This document shows positions 45,101-53,645 of a stretch of 64,000 nt of DNA, in pieces (the first letter of the stretch is position 1; every line of letters begins with the position of its first letter). The DNA lies in the NCBI GenBank assembly GCA_947499935.1, contig CANMQH010000001.1, positions 310,001 to 374,000 on the forward strand. The letters run 5' to 3'. The notes beneath the pieces are model-generated. The model had not been told where the DNA came from, did no database searches, and was given only the letters and a program-made list of their open reading frames with translations. This DNA comes from an uncultured Algibacter sp. (GTDB taxonomy: Bacteria > Bacteroidota > Bacteroidia > Flavobacteriales > Flavobacteriaceae). The translations under genes were made by a program, and so were the position numbers.

Positions 45101-45903
45101 GATAATCCCTCTAATCTATCGGATAGGTTAATTGCCTTTTGGCGCTCAATGTCTTTTTTGGTGATTTTTGAAGCTGCTACCGAGGATCTTTCAATATCAG
45201 TTTCGGTATATCCTGTTAGCACCACCTCATCTAGTTCATTGATATCTTCTTTTAAAACAATAGTATATTGTTCTTGTTTTGTGCTAATACGCTGTACAGC
45301 TTCCTCAAACCCTAACATATAGACAGATAATTCAAGGTTTAATGACACTTCCAATGAAAAACTTCCATCAAAATCTGTTTCTGTTCCCCTAATTATAAAA
45401 TTAGAATTTCTTTGGGTTTTCTCAGTTGGCCGAGGTGTAGCAACCACAACTGAAGCGCCTACTATAGGGATGCCTGCTTTATCTAGAACATGCCCAGTAA
45501 TGGTAAATGTTTCTTGTTGTACAACAGCGTTTTTATTTTCCTTTTTACGCACAACTATGGTACTGTCATTAAGTTTGTAAGTGCAAGAAATTGGATTTAA
45601 ACTCTTATTTAAAAGTGTTTTTACTTTTACAGAGCCCTTCTTAATGTTTACTAGTGGCGCATTGCTAATGTGCTGGTAATTATAGAAGAAATCATATCCT
45701 GTTTTAGATTCTATAAGTTCAAATAGTTCTTCAACAGAAATGGTAGTATCCATCGCTATTAGTATTACTTTATTTTGAGAAAACCCATTATTGGGTGTAA
45801 AAGCAAATGTAATACTGCAACATAAAAAAAGGAAAGTTCTCATGGTGTTCAGTAGTACCCTAAGGATATAGCACCTTAAGGACCTTTTTGTTTTTATTTT
45901 CAT
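42139..45903 (-). CDS. SusC/RagA transporter with STN signalling domain, left copy
   Basis: A 1254-residue TonB-linked outer-membrane transporter. A 20-residue charged extension precedes the signal peptide (MRTFLFLCCSITFAF, cleavage after GFSQ). An STN domain (about 50-120: DTTISVEELFELIESKTGYD, LLNKSLNPISCTYKL) contacts FecR in signalling receptors. Then come a carboxypeptidase-regulatory-like domain (ITGHVLDKAGIPIVGASVVV), a TonB box region (LDEVVLTGYTETDIERSSVA), a plug (DGFPYEGPLNDIDPQTIETI) and the barrel ending in FGVNLNF. STN plus the upstream FecR and sigma genes indicate substrate-induced trans-envelope control. It is paralogous along its whole length to 55051-58809. Confidence 0.96.
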   Translation of the reverse strand: MKIKTKRSLRCYILRVLLNTMRTFLFLCCSITFAFTPNNGFSQNKVILIAMDTTISVEELFELIESKTGYDFFYNYQHISNAPLVNIKKGSVKVKTLLNKSLNPISCTYKLNDSTIVVRKKENKNAVVQQETFTITGHVLDKAGIPIVGASVVVATPRPTEKTQRNSNFIIRGTETDFDGSFSLEVSLNLELSVYMLGFEEAVQRISTKQEQYTIVLKEDINELDEVVLTGYTETDIERSSVAASKITKKDIERQKAINLSDRLEGLSPGLNINSVNTPGGQNQTELIIRGLSTFNTAFENGSQNSGQKERQNSLNRQPLIVLDGFPYEGPLNDIDPQTIETIDILRDAAATTLWGIRASNGVVVITTKRGSKYTGKPTITFSNNLTIGTRQDLSGLGLASAEETIKIYSNAYGLDEFFGNQAIRTANSDPDNPPNRRDRYSLLDPFEEIWADFYNPNGGISASERDTRLAGLAQNNILRDFEKHLLSPGFIRENTLSIRGGNPLSSYNFTATHANEERPDLGDTFRRLNLSLTTDFQINDKIKVMLDASLTSSVTRDNGIGVSNLLLTEGLKIYDRLVDDNGESRAIRNVYSGFREEFQTLGFEDPSYNPILDQKLQDNENKRFNLRLATGINYKITDWLVADVKYQYNRIINEINNNKDVRLFETRTDNNNYITDVLDDSNASVKRDVPYGGTLENSYENTINNVLRGSLQFNNTYGEHNNLSALAGMEVSENTIDLSRRRYYGYNDRTGVSNANFDPTAIEGFERSSVPSYIQSGAFISTNNIFRPDVKSRAISTFGNMAYSYKSKYNLTLSGKIDQTTAFGINKRLSKPLLWAVGGSWNLAKENFMTTDWINTLKLRGSYGINGNLRRGQSTAVIIEFDSSERITQENFAEISSAGNPNLTFEETTTKNLGLDFGFFDNRIDGSVDVYERISENLLVPFSINGTFGQTGNIFRNDGTIENKGIEINLNFDILRNTGLRWNGNFNFSFNKNKVLSFAENNVAIPSDLMQLVNDGRQSIIGKDISSRYRYDWAGLDGEGNPQIFNENGDIIGYQEDIPSIAALVTTKPFIAPGFGGFRNTFGYKNFSLSFLASFKFGHVFQESLLQKYAGSANRVYHKDVANAWKIPGDQLTTNIPALPRNTDELLSFFGREEFFTRSNYGIQDASYVRLRDVTLGYTLTNQATEKIGLNAVNFTLQARNLGLLWRANNVGLDPESVPFTAGDFSFTDNFSQAFRPGIIPPVTIVFGVNLNF

Positions 45904-45997
45904 AAATTTACAAAGTGTTAGTTAGTACATGGTTATTAATTAATATGTTCTAGGGGATGTGGCTATTGCTTTGGACGGTTCTAGCTCTGTCCCCTTT

Positions 45998-47155
45998 TTA
46001 TTTTATGTGAATGGCGTTATTTTTTTGTTGAAAAGAGACACCACCAGTGTCTTCTATTATATTTAATAATTGAGAAATATTATCGCTCATTTTTAGTTTG
46101 CCAGAAAATTTTAATTGTTTTTTAGCCTCATCTTCAAAAACAATGTCAAACTGGTACCATCGCGCCAATTTTTCCATTATAGATTCCAAACGCTCTCTCT
46201 TAAATAGAAAAACGCCATTTCTCCAAGCTATTTGGGTTGCTACATCAACACTATAAACACTTAGAGCATCTGTTTTTATGTTGCTATTAGATTGTTGGCC
46301 AGGCGTTAAATATCTGCTAGTAAATGCGTTAAAAACCTTTACCTTTCCTTCAACTAAAGTGGTTAGTACCTTATCATCATCAGTGTAAGCTTGGATATTA
46401 AATTCCGTACCCAGAACCTCAACATCTTGAATCCCTGTTTTTACTTTAAACTTTGCACCTTCGTTTTTATAGCTTTCAGATACATCAAAATATACTTCAC
46501 CGTAGACTAATTCTACTTCTCGAATTTCTCCTTTCTGAAACTGGGTAGGATATTTTAATTTGGAATCAGAATTCATCCAAACTTTAGTGCCATCAGAAAG
46601 TTGCAATTGAAACTGTCCTCCTCTTGGTACGGTTATATAATTGTATACTGTAGCTTCTTTGATTTTGGTATTGTTGTATACAATACTTTTTCCATTACTT
46701 TTTGAATAACCATTCTGAAATTTTTTTTCTTCATCTAGCTCAACCTGATTACCATTTTCCAATGTTAACACGGCCTTGTTTGATCCAGGTGAAATAAAAA
46801 TAAATTGATTAGAAGCATTTATGGTAGTATTCTCCATACTGTTCGCAGAATAGTAAAAATAAGAAGTAGCGGAAATTACTGCTAGCACTACAGCTGCTGC
46901 GGCATACTTTGAGAATTTTAAAACACGCTGTTTTCTTGAAATGATTTTTTTCTTTTCTTTTATTTGGTTGGTAATTTTATTAAAATCAAATTCGCTCATA
47001 GATAGATTAATAAGGTACTCGGTCTTTACAAAACTTTTAAAAAGATTTTGGTTTTCAATTTTATGCAACCAAAAATTAAGCTTGGTTAAGTCATCATAAT
47101 TAGCCTCGTTATTAAGGTATTTAGCTATAGTAGAAATTATTTTCTTATCATTCAT
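45998..47155 (-). CDS. FecR family anti-sigma factor, left copy
   Basis: A 385-residue single-pass inner-membrane protein. Residues 1-80 form the cytosolic anti-sigma part, 84-102 a membrane helix (YAAAAVVLAVISATSYFYY), about 170-280 the periplasmic FecR domain (VPRGGQFQLQLSDGTKVWM, GEVYFDVSE, VLGTEFNIQAY), and 315-385 the DUF4974 domain that meets the STN domain of SusC. It would hold the divergently encoded sigma factor inactive until SusC signals substrate. It is transcribed with susC, 94 bp downstream, and away from the sigma gene. Confidence 0.95.
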   Translation of the reverse strand: MNDKKIISTIAKYLNNEANYDDLTKLNFWLHKIENQNLFKSFVKTEYLINLSMSEFDFNKITNQIKEKKKIISRKQRVLKFSKYAAAAVVLAVISATSYFYYSANSMENTTINASNQFIFISPGSNKAVLTLENGNQVELDEEKKFQNGYSKSNGKSIVYNNTKIKEATVYNYITVPRGGQFQLQLSDGTKVWMNSDSKLKYPTQFQKGEIREVELVYGEVYFDVSESYKNEGAKFKVKTGIQDVEVLGTEFNIQAYTDDDKVLTTLVEGKVKVFNAFTSRYLTPGQQSNSNIKTDALSVYSVDVATQIAWRNGVFLFKRERLESIMEKLARWYQFDIVFEDEAKKQLKFSGKLKMSDNISQLLNIIEDTGGVSFQQKNNAIHIK

Positions 47156-47192
47156 AATCTATATGTTATATGTAAAACGTTGATAATGATCT

Positions 47193-47232
47193 ATACCCTT
47201 GTTTTTTTTTTGTTTTTTTTTTTTTTAATTTG
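47193..47232. promoter_or_regulatory. Divergent control region with T-tracts, left copy
   Basis: The 100-bp gap between FecR and the sigma gene holds ATACCCTT (47193-47200) followed by two long T-tracts and TTAATTTG. The right copy has a similar layout (ATACCCCT, a T-tract, TTTAATATTTG at about 60132-60168). The shared order suggests a conserved divergent promoter, though no standard -7 element matches exactly. Confidence 0.35.
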
Positions 47233-47255
47233 TTCCAGAATTAAATAAAACGTTT

Positions 47256-47852
47256 TTGGATTTTACGAATCATTCTTTTTTACTAAAACGATTAGCTACC
47301 GGTGATGACAATGCATTTAATTACCTGATAAAGGAAAAGTATTCCAAATTGTATGCCTATGCGCTTTCATTAACAAAAGAAAAAAATACAGCAGAAGATA
47401 TCGTACAAACGGTTATAGCAAATTTTTGGTCTCGTCGCAAAAAAATGGATAATGTAAAGAAACTTAATGCTTATCTATATCGTGCTGTTTATCACGAATT
47501 TATCACAGAATTTCGTAAATCTTCTAAATTACTTTATGTAGATAAAAAGTATATTGAAGCGCTAGATACCTTAATAGATGCAGAAGAAAAAGATTTAGAA
47601 CCTCTTGTAGAAATACTTAACCAAGAAATTGATCGGTTGCCCAGAAAATGTAAAAATGTTTTTATTCTTAGTAAAAGAGATGGCTTAACGCATATGGAAA
47701 TTTCCGATTACTTAGGTATTTCATTGAAGACCATTGAGGGCCATATAACTAAAGCCTTTAAAATTTTGGAAGCTAAAATTGGAAAAAGACTAACTACGAT
47801 TTTAATTATATTATTCGGCTTTGATAATGTTTATGGTAATGCCGTTGAATAA
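47256..47852 (+). CDS. ECF sigma-70 factor, left copy
   Basis: A 198-residue extracytoplasmic-function sigma factor. Region 2 is YSKLYAYALSLTKEKNTAED and IVQTVIANFWSRRKKM; region 4 is LPRKCKNVFILSKRDGLTHM and a helix-turn-helix DYLGISLKTIEGHI. The frame has no ATG at its 5' end: the start is a TTG at 47256, with an in-frame stop 30 bp upstream. It is divergent from fecR and probably drives the fecR-susCD operon, possibly also its own gene. The right copy has a paralogue (60182-60754) that begins with ATG and differs widely in sequence, so the two may have separate promoters. Confidence 0.93.
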   Translation: MDFTNHSFLLKRLATGDDNAFNYLIKEKYSKLYAYALSLTKEKNTAEDIVQTVIANFWSRRKKMDNVKKLNAYLYRAVYHEFITEFRKSSKLLYVDKKYIEALDTLIDAEEKDLEPLVEILNQEIDRLPRKCKNVFILSKRDGLTHMEISDYLGISLKTIEGHITKAFKILEAKIGKRLTTILIILFGFDNVYGNAVE

Positions 47853-47881
47853 CAGGTTGACTTAACACTTGAGCCATTCAC

Positions 47882-47920
47882 AAAAAAAGGATTGTATTGA
47901 CCTAAGTCTTACAATCCTTT
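47882..47920. terminator. Bidirectional terminator between convergent units
   Basis: An 11-bp perfect stem (AAAGGATTGTA at 47886-47896 with TACAATCCTTT at 47910-47920) with a 13-nt loop. An A-run precedes it, giving a U-run on the minus strand, and TTT closes it on the plus strand. It separates the left sigma gene from the right-copy operon end. Confidence 0.8.
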
Positions 47921-47944
47921 CATAACTAACTCAAAATTATTACT

Positions 47945-48082
47945 TCACTTTTTAGGAGTGAATGATATCTCATAGGATTTATCATCTGTCGTTAGGTGCT
48001 TTGCAATATCTTGGATGCTTTCTTTTGAAACACTTTTTACAATATCCTCAAAGTTCTCTAGAAGTTCCATATTGTAGCTTTC
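47945..48082 (-). pseudogene. C-terminal remnant of an M16 peptidase
   Basis: On the minus strand, directly after the lipoprotein stop codon at 48086-48088 and in the same frame, the sequence reads LESYNMELLENFEDIV, then SKESIQDIAKHLTTDDKSYE and ends ISFTPKK at a TGA. This matches the last 45 or so residues of the two intact M16 proteins (EGYNMELPENFEQIV, IQDIANRILTDNQAYEIVF). The rest of that peptidase gene is gone, so the lipoprotein gene now abuts its tail. Confidence 0.85.
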
Positions 48083-48085
48083 TAA

Positions 48086-49048
48086 TTATTCTGTAGTTAT
48101 AGTCAAAATACCATTAAAAACAAAACCTTGGTCGTCAACCGTATAATTTAAAATTATGGTTTTAGTCAATTCATCATAGGTTCCTGTAGCGGTAAAAGTA
48201 GCTACTAGGAAACCGCAGGTATACGGTTGCGTTGCCACGTCTACCGTGCCGTTGGTAGCGCCATCGGATGAAGGCGTAAATGTCAAGGTTATATCAGGTG
48301 TGTCTGCGGCTTCACAGGGACCGAAATTAAGAGGGTCAGTAATAGACAGGAATCCGCATCCGGCGAAAGGTGGCGTATCTGGATTTGAATCATATTCGAA
48401 AACCTCTCCAAAAGCTGCATCTGTAAACGATAACGAACCAGACCAAATACTAGTATCAACTAGTGAATCACAAGTAGCAGATTCATAAGGGTTGGTTCCG
48501 TTGGTAACCTCATCGCCATTTAATTCGCCATCGCCATCGCAATCTGCCATCATCCAAATAGGGTTTGTCGCATTAAAACCATTATAATTCGGTAATTGTG
48601 AAGGCATGCAGGGGTCACTATCATCTTGGTCAGTATCAGAAAATATACCATCACCATCATTATCTACGGGAGCGGCTTCTACGGTTATCGTCACATTAGA
48701 ATTTTTACTAACATCGCCATTCTTGACAGTGACCACCAGCGTGATTTCCGGAGTCACGTTTGCATCTATGATATCGGAATTGGCAATGGTCAACTCACCA
48801 ATGATTTCATCTATGGCAAGTGCATCTTGCGGCGTTTGAGAGGTGATTTCGAACGATACAAGACCGATATTGGTTCTCCCCGTTATTTCGCCCACAATAT
48901 CGCCGACCATCGCATTATCGGAAATCACTGCAGTAAAATCGGCAGTGGTCACTACCACACCTCTTTCTGCTACACTTTCATCGTCTGATGTACAGCCGCC
49001 AAGTAACAATGCAATAAACGGTATACATAGGATTCTTAAATATTTCAT
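48086..49048 (-). CDS. Cadherin-like / calcium-loop surface lipoprotein, right copy
   Basis: 320 residues with lipobox Cys followed by TSDDESVAE, an acidic surface-export signal. It has the same domain order as the left copy: a cadherin-like Ig domain (GRTNIGLVSFEITSQTPQDA), calcium loops (DNDGDGIFSDTDQDDSDPC, DCDGDGELNGDEVTNGTNP), a Cys-containing middle (WSGSLSFTDAAFGEV, GCGFLSITDPLNF) and a C-terminal beta-sandwich (TFTATGTYDELTKTIILNY). The stop is followed in frame by an M16 remnant, evidence of a recombination junction. It lies 34 bp after the M16 gene. The function is unknown; it may bind the protein or peptide substrate at the surface. Confidence 0.85.
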   Translation of the reverse strand: MKYLRILCIPFIALLLGGCTSDDESVAERGVVVTTADFTAVISDNAMVGDIVGEITGRTNIGLVSFEITSQTPQDALAIDEIIGELTIANSDIIDANVTPEITLVVTVKNGDVSKNSNVTITVEAAPVDNDGDGIFSDTDQDDSDPCMPSQLPNYNGFNATNPIWMMADCDGDGELNGDEVTNGTNPYESATCDSLVDTSIWSGSLSFTDAAFGEVFEYDSNPDTPPFAGCGFLSITDPLNFGPCEAADTPDITLTFTPSSDGATNGTVDVATQPYTCGFLVATFTATGTYDELTKTIILNYTVDDQGFVFNGILTITTE

Positions 49049-49082
49049 AATATCAGTTTTAAGTTGATTAATGTCATTTATT

Positions 49083-51938
49083 TTATTTCGTAGGCTTAAA
49101 CACTATCTCGTAAGCTTGATTGTCGGTAAGTATTCTATTTGCAATGTCTTGAATTTGATCTTTGGTTATACCGTTAACAATTTGTTCAAAATTTTCGGGC
49201 AGCTCCATATTATATCCTTCTAAGACATAGGTCTTTACACTCGTGATATCATGATCCATACTGCTTTCAGAATCTTTACGTTCTTTTAAAAGTTCCTTTT
49301 TGGTTTTTTCAAGACTTTTTTCATCTATAATTCCATTCTTCATTTTCTCCATCTCTTGATGTACGATGCCCACCAATTTATCTACCAATTCAGGATTGCA
49401 ATCAAAATTCACTGAGATAGAGGCTGATGGTCTTGGTTTTCTAGTTAATTCAGCAGTAGCTCTAGCTCCATAAGTGCCGCCTTCTTCTTCGCGTAATGTG
49501 GCTGTATATCTTAATTGTAAAAGCTTTCCGAGCGTGCTGGTCAAAAATTTGTCTTTAAGGGAATACGCCATGTCCTTTTTCACATTTATGTGAACAGTAC
49601 CTTTGGCATCCTCCATAGGCATTAAAATTTCCTTTTTAATCTTTTCGTTTTGCCACGCTACTGTGTTGTCCTTCCACTGCTCTTTTTTGTTGGTGGTGGG
49701 AATGCTAGCTATAAAATTCTCCAATAGAGGCTTTAGCTTTTCTGAGGTAATATCACCTACGATGAAAACATTAAAATCTGATATATCTGAAAATCTAGAT
49801 TCGTAAACGGTTTTTATCTTCTCTAAAGAAATGTCTGAAACAAACTCTTTATTTATGATTCTTTTGACAGGATGGTTCTTACCATATACCGCTACGGTCA
49901 GGCTATCTTGCATCTTAGCTTGGGGGCTTTGATCTTTAGAATCTACGAAAGCCCCAATGTTTTGCATGAAGGATTTATAGCTTTTCTCATCAAACCTGGG
50001 ATTTACAAAGCGTAGATGCACCAATTGTAAAAGTGTTTTTACGTCTTTCGTGGTAGAAAAACCATGAATACCTTCTGAAGTATCGTCCATTACACTGCTG
50101 GTCATGGCTGTTTTACCTGATAGAATTCTATTTAATTCTGACGAGGAATAATTTCCTAAACCTGCATCTTGCAAGTACATGGGCAGAATATTTGCAGCTG
50201 GTAAATTGTCTGTGGCAATCAAAGAATTTCCACCATCGCTAACTAAATCTATAACAACGTCGTTTTTGTTTTTATCAACATATTTGTAATGCACCTTTAC
50301 CCCGTTGCTTAACGTATAGGTTGTAAAATTTAAAGCAGTATTATTATCTTCCTTGACTATGTTGCCGGGTTCAATATTCACACCTGCCATTAATGAGGTC
50401 GCCTCTCCCTGATCTTCATAAGGCTTTAGTGATAGATTATTTTCGGCGGTAGTGATGATATCTTTCACTTGCGCTTCAGTAATATTGTCATTGCCCTTTA
50501 CCGCTGTTGCAATGACGGCCCTATTTTTCTTCGTGTATAGCGTTTTGATACGATTATGGACTTCCTCCGGTCTTAGATTTTCGAAAATGGTCTTTGTTAT
50601 ATCAAAGATTCTTACCGCGTCTGCCATGGGCTTGTTTTCAAGGTAATTCCCTTTTATTTCTTCAACAATCATAGAAGGGGAAAGATCCTCAACACTTTTA
50701 GCCGCGCTTTCATAATATTTCAGTACATCGGCTGTAGCCCTGTTGATTTCAGATGCTGTAAACCCAAATTTCACAGCCCTGTTCAGCTCGTTCATTAGCA
50801 AGCTAAAGGCTTCTTGCTGTCTATTTTTCTTTGGTTGAACAAAGACATCCAAACTCTCGTGAAGACGAGCAAAATTCGAAAACCGAACACCAAGACCAAG
50901 TGCGGGCACATTAGGATCTTGGGATAATTCTGAAAAGCGTTCGTTGAGAACATTGACCGCTATCTTTGTTAGCAGTTCTGTTTTAAGATCTTGTACCGTT
51001 TCATCCTTCAATGATTTTGGATGGCGTATTTTAAATGTTATCGCCGATAAAGGCACTTCTTTATCCATTGCCGTAGCGAAAACGAGTTTGTCTTCGTCTT
51101 CAATTTTTACATTGTAGCGTTCGGGTGCTTCTTTTACTGCTGGTATTTTAGAGAATTTAGACTTCACTTTGACCTCCATCTCATCCAAATCAAAATCACC
51201 TATTATAGCAATAGCCTGTAGATCGGTTCTGTACCAATCGTGATAAAAATCCCTTAAGGCCTTATACTCAAAATTATCAACGATACTCATAAGACCTATG
51301 GGTACTCTTTTTGAATATTTCGAATATCCGAATTCCGCCCCTATTGTTTTTTCCATGAGTCGCGAGTGCCCACTTTTAGAAGTTCGCCATTCTTCTTTGA
51401 TGACCCCACGTTCCGCATCAATTTCTTCATCGGTCAGTAATAAAAAGTTAGACCAATCGTGAAGAATCTGCAAGCCCACCTTTGTCATTTTTTCAGTGGT
51501 CTGTACTCTATTGACATTATATACCGTTTCGTCAAAACCGGTGTATGCATTGACATCTCTGCCGAAAGCCAATCCGTTTTGTTGTAGCTCGTTAAGCATT
51601 GCCTTACCAGGAAATGCCTCGGTACCATTGAAAGCCATATGCTCTAAGAAGTGAGCCAGCCCTTGCTGGTTATCATTTTCTAGGACAGAACCTACATTTT
51701 GAATGATATAATAGTCCGCTACATTTTTATTGATATCGGTGCTGTACAAGTAGTAGGTCATGCCATTTTCAAGCACACCTTTTTTTATTTTCGTATTCTG
51801 GGGTATTTTTTGACCCAAATCGAGCGTGTTTTGAGCAGTCTCTTCAATTTCAAAAGTACTTTTGGGTACGTTTTTGGTTTTACACCCGATAAACATCAAG
51901 GTGCATAATGCGATTGATAATATACTATTACTTTTCAT
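49083..51938 (-). CDS. M16 family zinc metallopeptidase lipoprotein, right copy
   Basis: A 951-residue insulinase-type peptidase, lipobox Cys19 (TLMFIGCKTK, no acidic signal). The N-terminal zinc motif HFLEH is at 96-100 (His96, Glu99, His100) and AERGVIKEEWR supplies the distal Glu. The C-terminal half has EEGGTYGARATAEL and lacks a zinc motif. It is parallel throughout to the left copy, with long identical runs around the active site and many changes elsewhere, notably 350-450. It would cut imported peptides in the periplasm. It lies between TlpA and the lipoprotein gene. Confidence 0.95.
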   Translation of the reverse strand: MKSNSILSIALCTLMFIGCKTKNVPKSTFEIEETAQNTLDLGQKIPQNTKIKKGVLENGMTYYLYSTDINKNVADYYIIQNVGSVLENDNQQGLAHFLEHMAFNGTEAFPGKAMLNELQQNGLAFGRDVNAYTGFDETVYNVNRVQTTEKMTKVGLQILHDWSNFLLLTDEEIDAERGVIKEEWRTSKSGHSRLMEKTIGAEFGYSKYSKRVPIGLMSIVDNFEYKALRDFYHDWYRTDLQAIAIIGDFDLDEMEVKVKSKFSKIPAVKEAPERYNVKIEDEDKLVFATAMDKEVPLSAITFKIRHPKSLKDETVQDLKTELLTKIAVNVLNERFSELSQDPNVPALGLGVRFSNFARLHESLDVFVQPKKNRQQEAFSLLMNELNRAVKFGFTASEINRATADVLKYYESAAKSVEDLSPSMIVEEIKGNYLENKPMADAVRIFDITKTIFENLRPEEVHNRIKTLYTKKNRAVIATAVKGNDNITEAQVKDIITTAENNLSLKPYEDQGEATSLMAGVNIEPGNIVKEDNNTALNFTTYTLSNGVKVHYKYVDKNKNDVVIDLVSDGGNSLIATDNLPAANILPMYLQDAGLGNYSSSELNRILSGKTAMTSSVMDDTSEGIHGFSTTKDVKTLLQLVHLRFVNPRFDEKSYKSFMQNIGAFVDSKDQSPQAKMQDSLTVAVYGKNHPVKRIINKEFVSDISLEKIKTVYESRFSDISDFNVFIVGDITSEKLKPLLENFIASIPTTNKKEQWKDNTVAWQNEKIKKEILMPMEDAKGTVHINVKKDMAYSLKDKFLTSTLGKLLQLRYTATLREEEGGTYGARATAELTRKPRPSASISVNFDCNPELVDKLVGIVHQEMEKMKNGIIDEKSLEKTKKELLKERKDSESSMDHDITSVKTYVLEGYNMELPENFEQIVNGITKDQIQDIANRILTDNQAYEIVFKPTK

Positions 51939-51973
51939 TTTCTTATTGTTTGAATTAATAATCTGATAATGTT

Positions 51974-53383
51974 CTAAATGCCCTGTTCGTCAAGCCATGA
52001 GGTACCTACTATTTGGGAAGGTCTTGGAGCATCTGCATTGATAATTAAACCTTCTGGATCTAGCAATATAAATTTTGGAATGCCATAAATATTATAGGCT
52101 TTAATAAAGTCTGAGTCATAGTCTTTATCGGCGAGCAATTGAACGCCCTTCATATGCTTTTCTTCTATCATTTTTCGCCATTTATCATAGTCTCTTTTTG
52201 AATCGATAGATATGCTGACAAAGACTATATTCTTATCGTGGTATTCTTTTTCAAGCTTTTCGAAATAAGGTATCTCGGCGACGCAAGGTGAACACCATGT
52301 TGCCCAAATGTCTATGTAAATGTATTTACCCAAGAAATCGTTTAATGAGTTCGCCCCGCCTTTATAATTTTCATACCCTATGAACTGCGGCGAAGGCATT
52401 CCTGGAGTGTTTGCCGATTTCAACTCGTATACTTCTTGCAGCTCTCTTTTTCTCTTTTCACTTTCAATGAGAGGTATGTATTGGTCTCTAATGTTCGCAA
52501 GTTCTTGTGGGTCTTTGGTCTGTGATGATTGAATTGAAAGTTTCGCATTAACAAAAGCAATTTCACCTTTAATATAATTGTTGGGAATCTTATTGATTTC
52601 AGCAATTTCGATCCCTCTAAAATCTGCCAAGGTATCTTGAGATATACGCTTCATACTCTTGGTGGATATTCGATTAAAAACCAAGGACCTGTAGCTTTCA
52701 GATGAACGAAAATCACTTTCTCGATCTATTGGTAAATTCTTAAGCTCACTGGCGTACTTTTCAGGTATTACATTTTTTTCACCCTCCTTCTCAAAAGGAT
52801 AATACAAAACCTGGTCTGAAATCTTGTTCAAAAGCATGTAGTGCAATTGCTTTTTTTCGACCGTGATAAAGTTCTCTGAAAGGTTCTTAGAGCTTTCTAA
52901 TTCCCCTACTATGTTTTCATGTAGCTTTTCTATATCGGCTATTTTTTCACTTAGAGGTTTCGGAACTTCTTCATTATAATCATTTTTGAGATAGCGTAAT
53001 AAAAGTTCATCTTTCTTTTGTAGATAATTATTTTCAAAAGATCCATCTCCGGAAAATGACATATTCTCGGTGAGATTATCACCTTTGATCGTGATACTTA
53101 AATTCGCGCCAGGTGCTAAGTATATTTTTGCACTAGAATTTACACTGTTCTCCAAAGAATATCGCATCGGGTTTTTTAAAGGAATGGTATCTGAAAAAAC
53201 GCCGTTGTCATTTATTCTCAACTCATGTTCCTCTTGCTCGTTACGTAGCTTCAACCATCCGTTGTAGTTGGTTACTTCTCCAGAAATAATCGCATATTCC
53301 TTTGAATTTTCACTATTTGTATTGTCTTTACAGGCCGTAATTATAAATAGACCGGCAAGCAGCATAAAAAAATTGTTCTTCAT
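51974..53383 (-). CDS. TlpA-family thiol-disulfide oxidoreductase lipoprotein (CSPC)
   Basis: 469 residues, lipobox Cys18 (LFIITACKDN). DUF4369-like N-terminal domain (SGEVTNYNGWLKLRN, DNGVFSDTIPLKNP), helical middle with the SESYRSLV motif shared by its paralogues, then YIDIWATWCSPC (Cys364, Cys367), SISIDSKRDYDKWRKMI and cis-Pro IYGIPKFILLD. It is the only TlpA in the right copy and pairs with the CTPC gene of the left copy. It lies 35 bp before the M16 gene. Confidence 0.93.
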   Translation of the reverse strand: MKNNFFMLLAGLFIITACKDNTNSENSKEYAIISGEVTNYNGWLKLRNEQEEHELRINDNGVFSDTIPLKNPMRYSLENSVNSSAKIYLAPGANLSITIKGDNLTENMSFSGDGSFENNYLQKKDELLLRYLKNDYNEEVPKPLSEKIADIEKLHENIVGELESSKNLSENFITVEKKQLHYMLLNKISDQVLYYPFEKEGEKNVIPEKYASELKNLPIDRESDFRSSESYRSLVFNRISTKSMKRISQDTLADFRGIEIAEINKIPNNYIKGEIAFVNAKLSIQSSQTKDPQELANIRDQYIPLIESEKRKRELQEVYELKSANTPGMPSPQFIGYENYKGGANSLNDFLGKYIYIDIWATWCSPCVAEIPYFEKLEKEYHDKNIVFVSISIDSKRDYDKWRKMIEEKHMKGVQLLADKDYDSDFIKAYNIYGIPKFILLDPEGLIINADAPRPSQIVGTSWLDEQGI

Positions 53384-53645
53384 TTGTTTCGTGTTATTTT
53401 ACAATTAGCTTAAGGTAAAATGATTGTTGATGCATTTATTTCCGTTTAGATTAATCTTCAAGTCGGCCCTAACATAATTGTCAGAAATCATGTTTATATC
53501 GTATTTAAGTTGCCTGCTTTTTATTTACCCCGTAGTTTCTTAATGAATCATATGAAATGTTAAATCGTTGCCCCTTTACGACTAAGGTAAATATGAACCT
53601 TACCTACAATACCGGTGACCATTCAAGAGTAAATCTGCTCCCTTT

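Noticed and set aside
48246-49067. Several overlapping plus-strand frames
   Set aside because: They are antisense to the calcium-loop lipoprotein, whose lipobox, domains and paralogue are clear.
32423-53383. Cytochrome c maturation role for the TlpA proteins
   Set aside because: No cytochrome or Ccm genes are near, and the long N-terminal DUF4369-like domain with SusCD/M16 context differs from CcmG/ResA.
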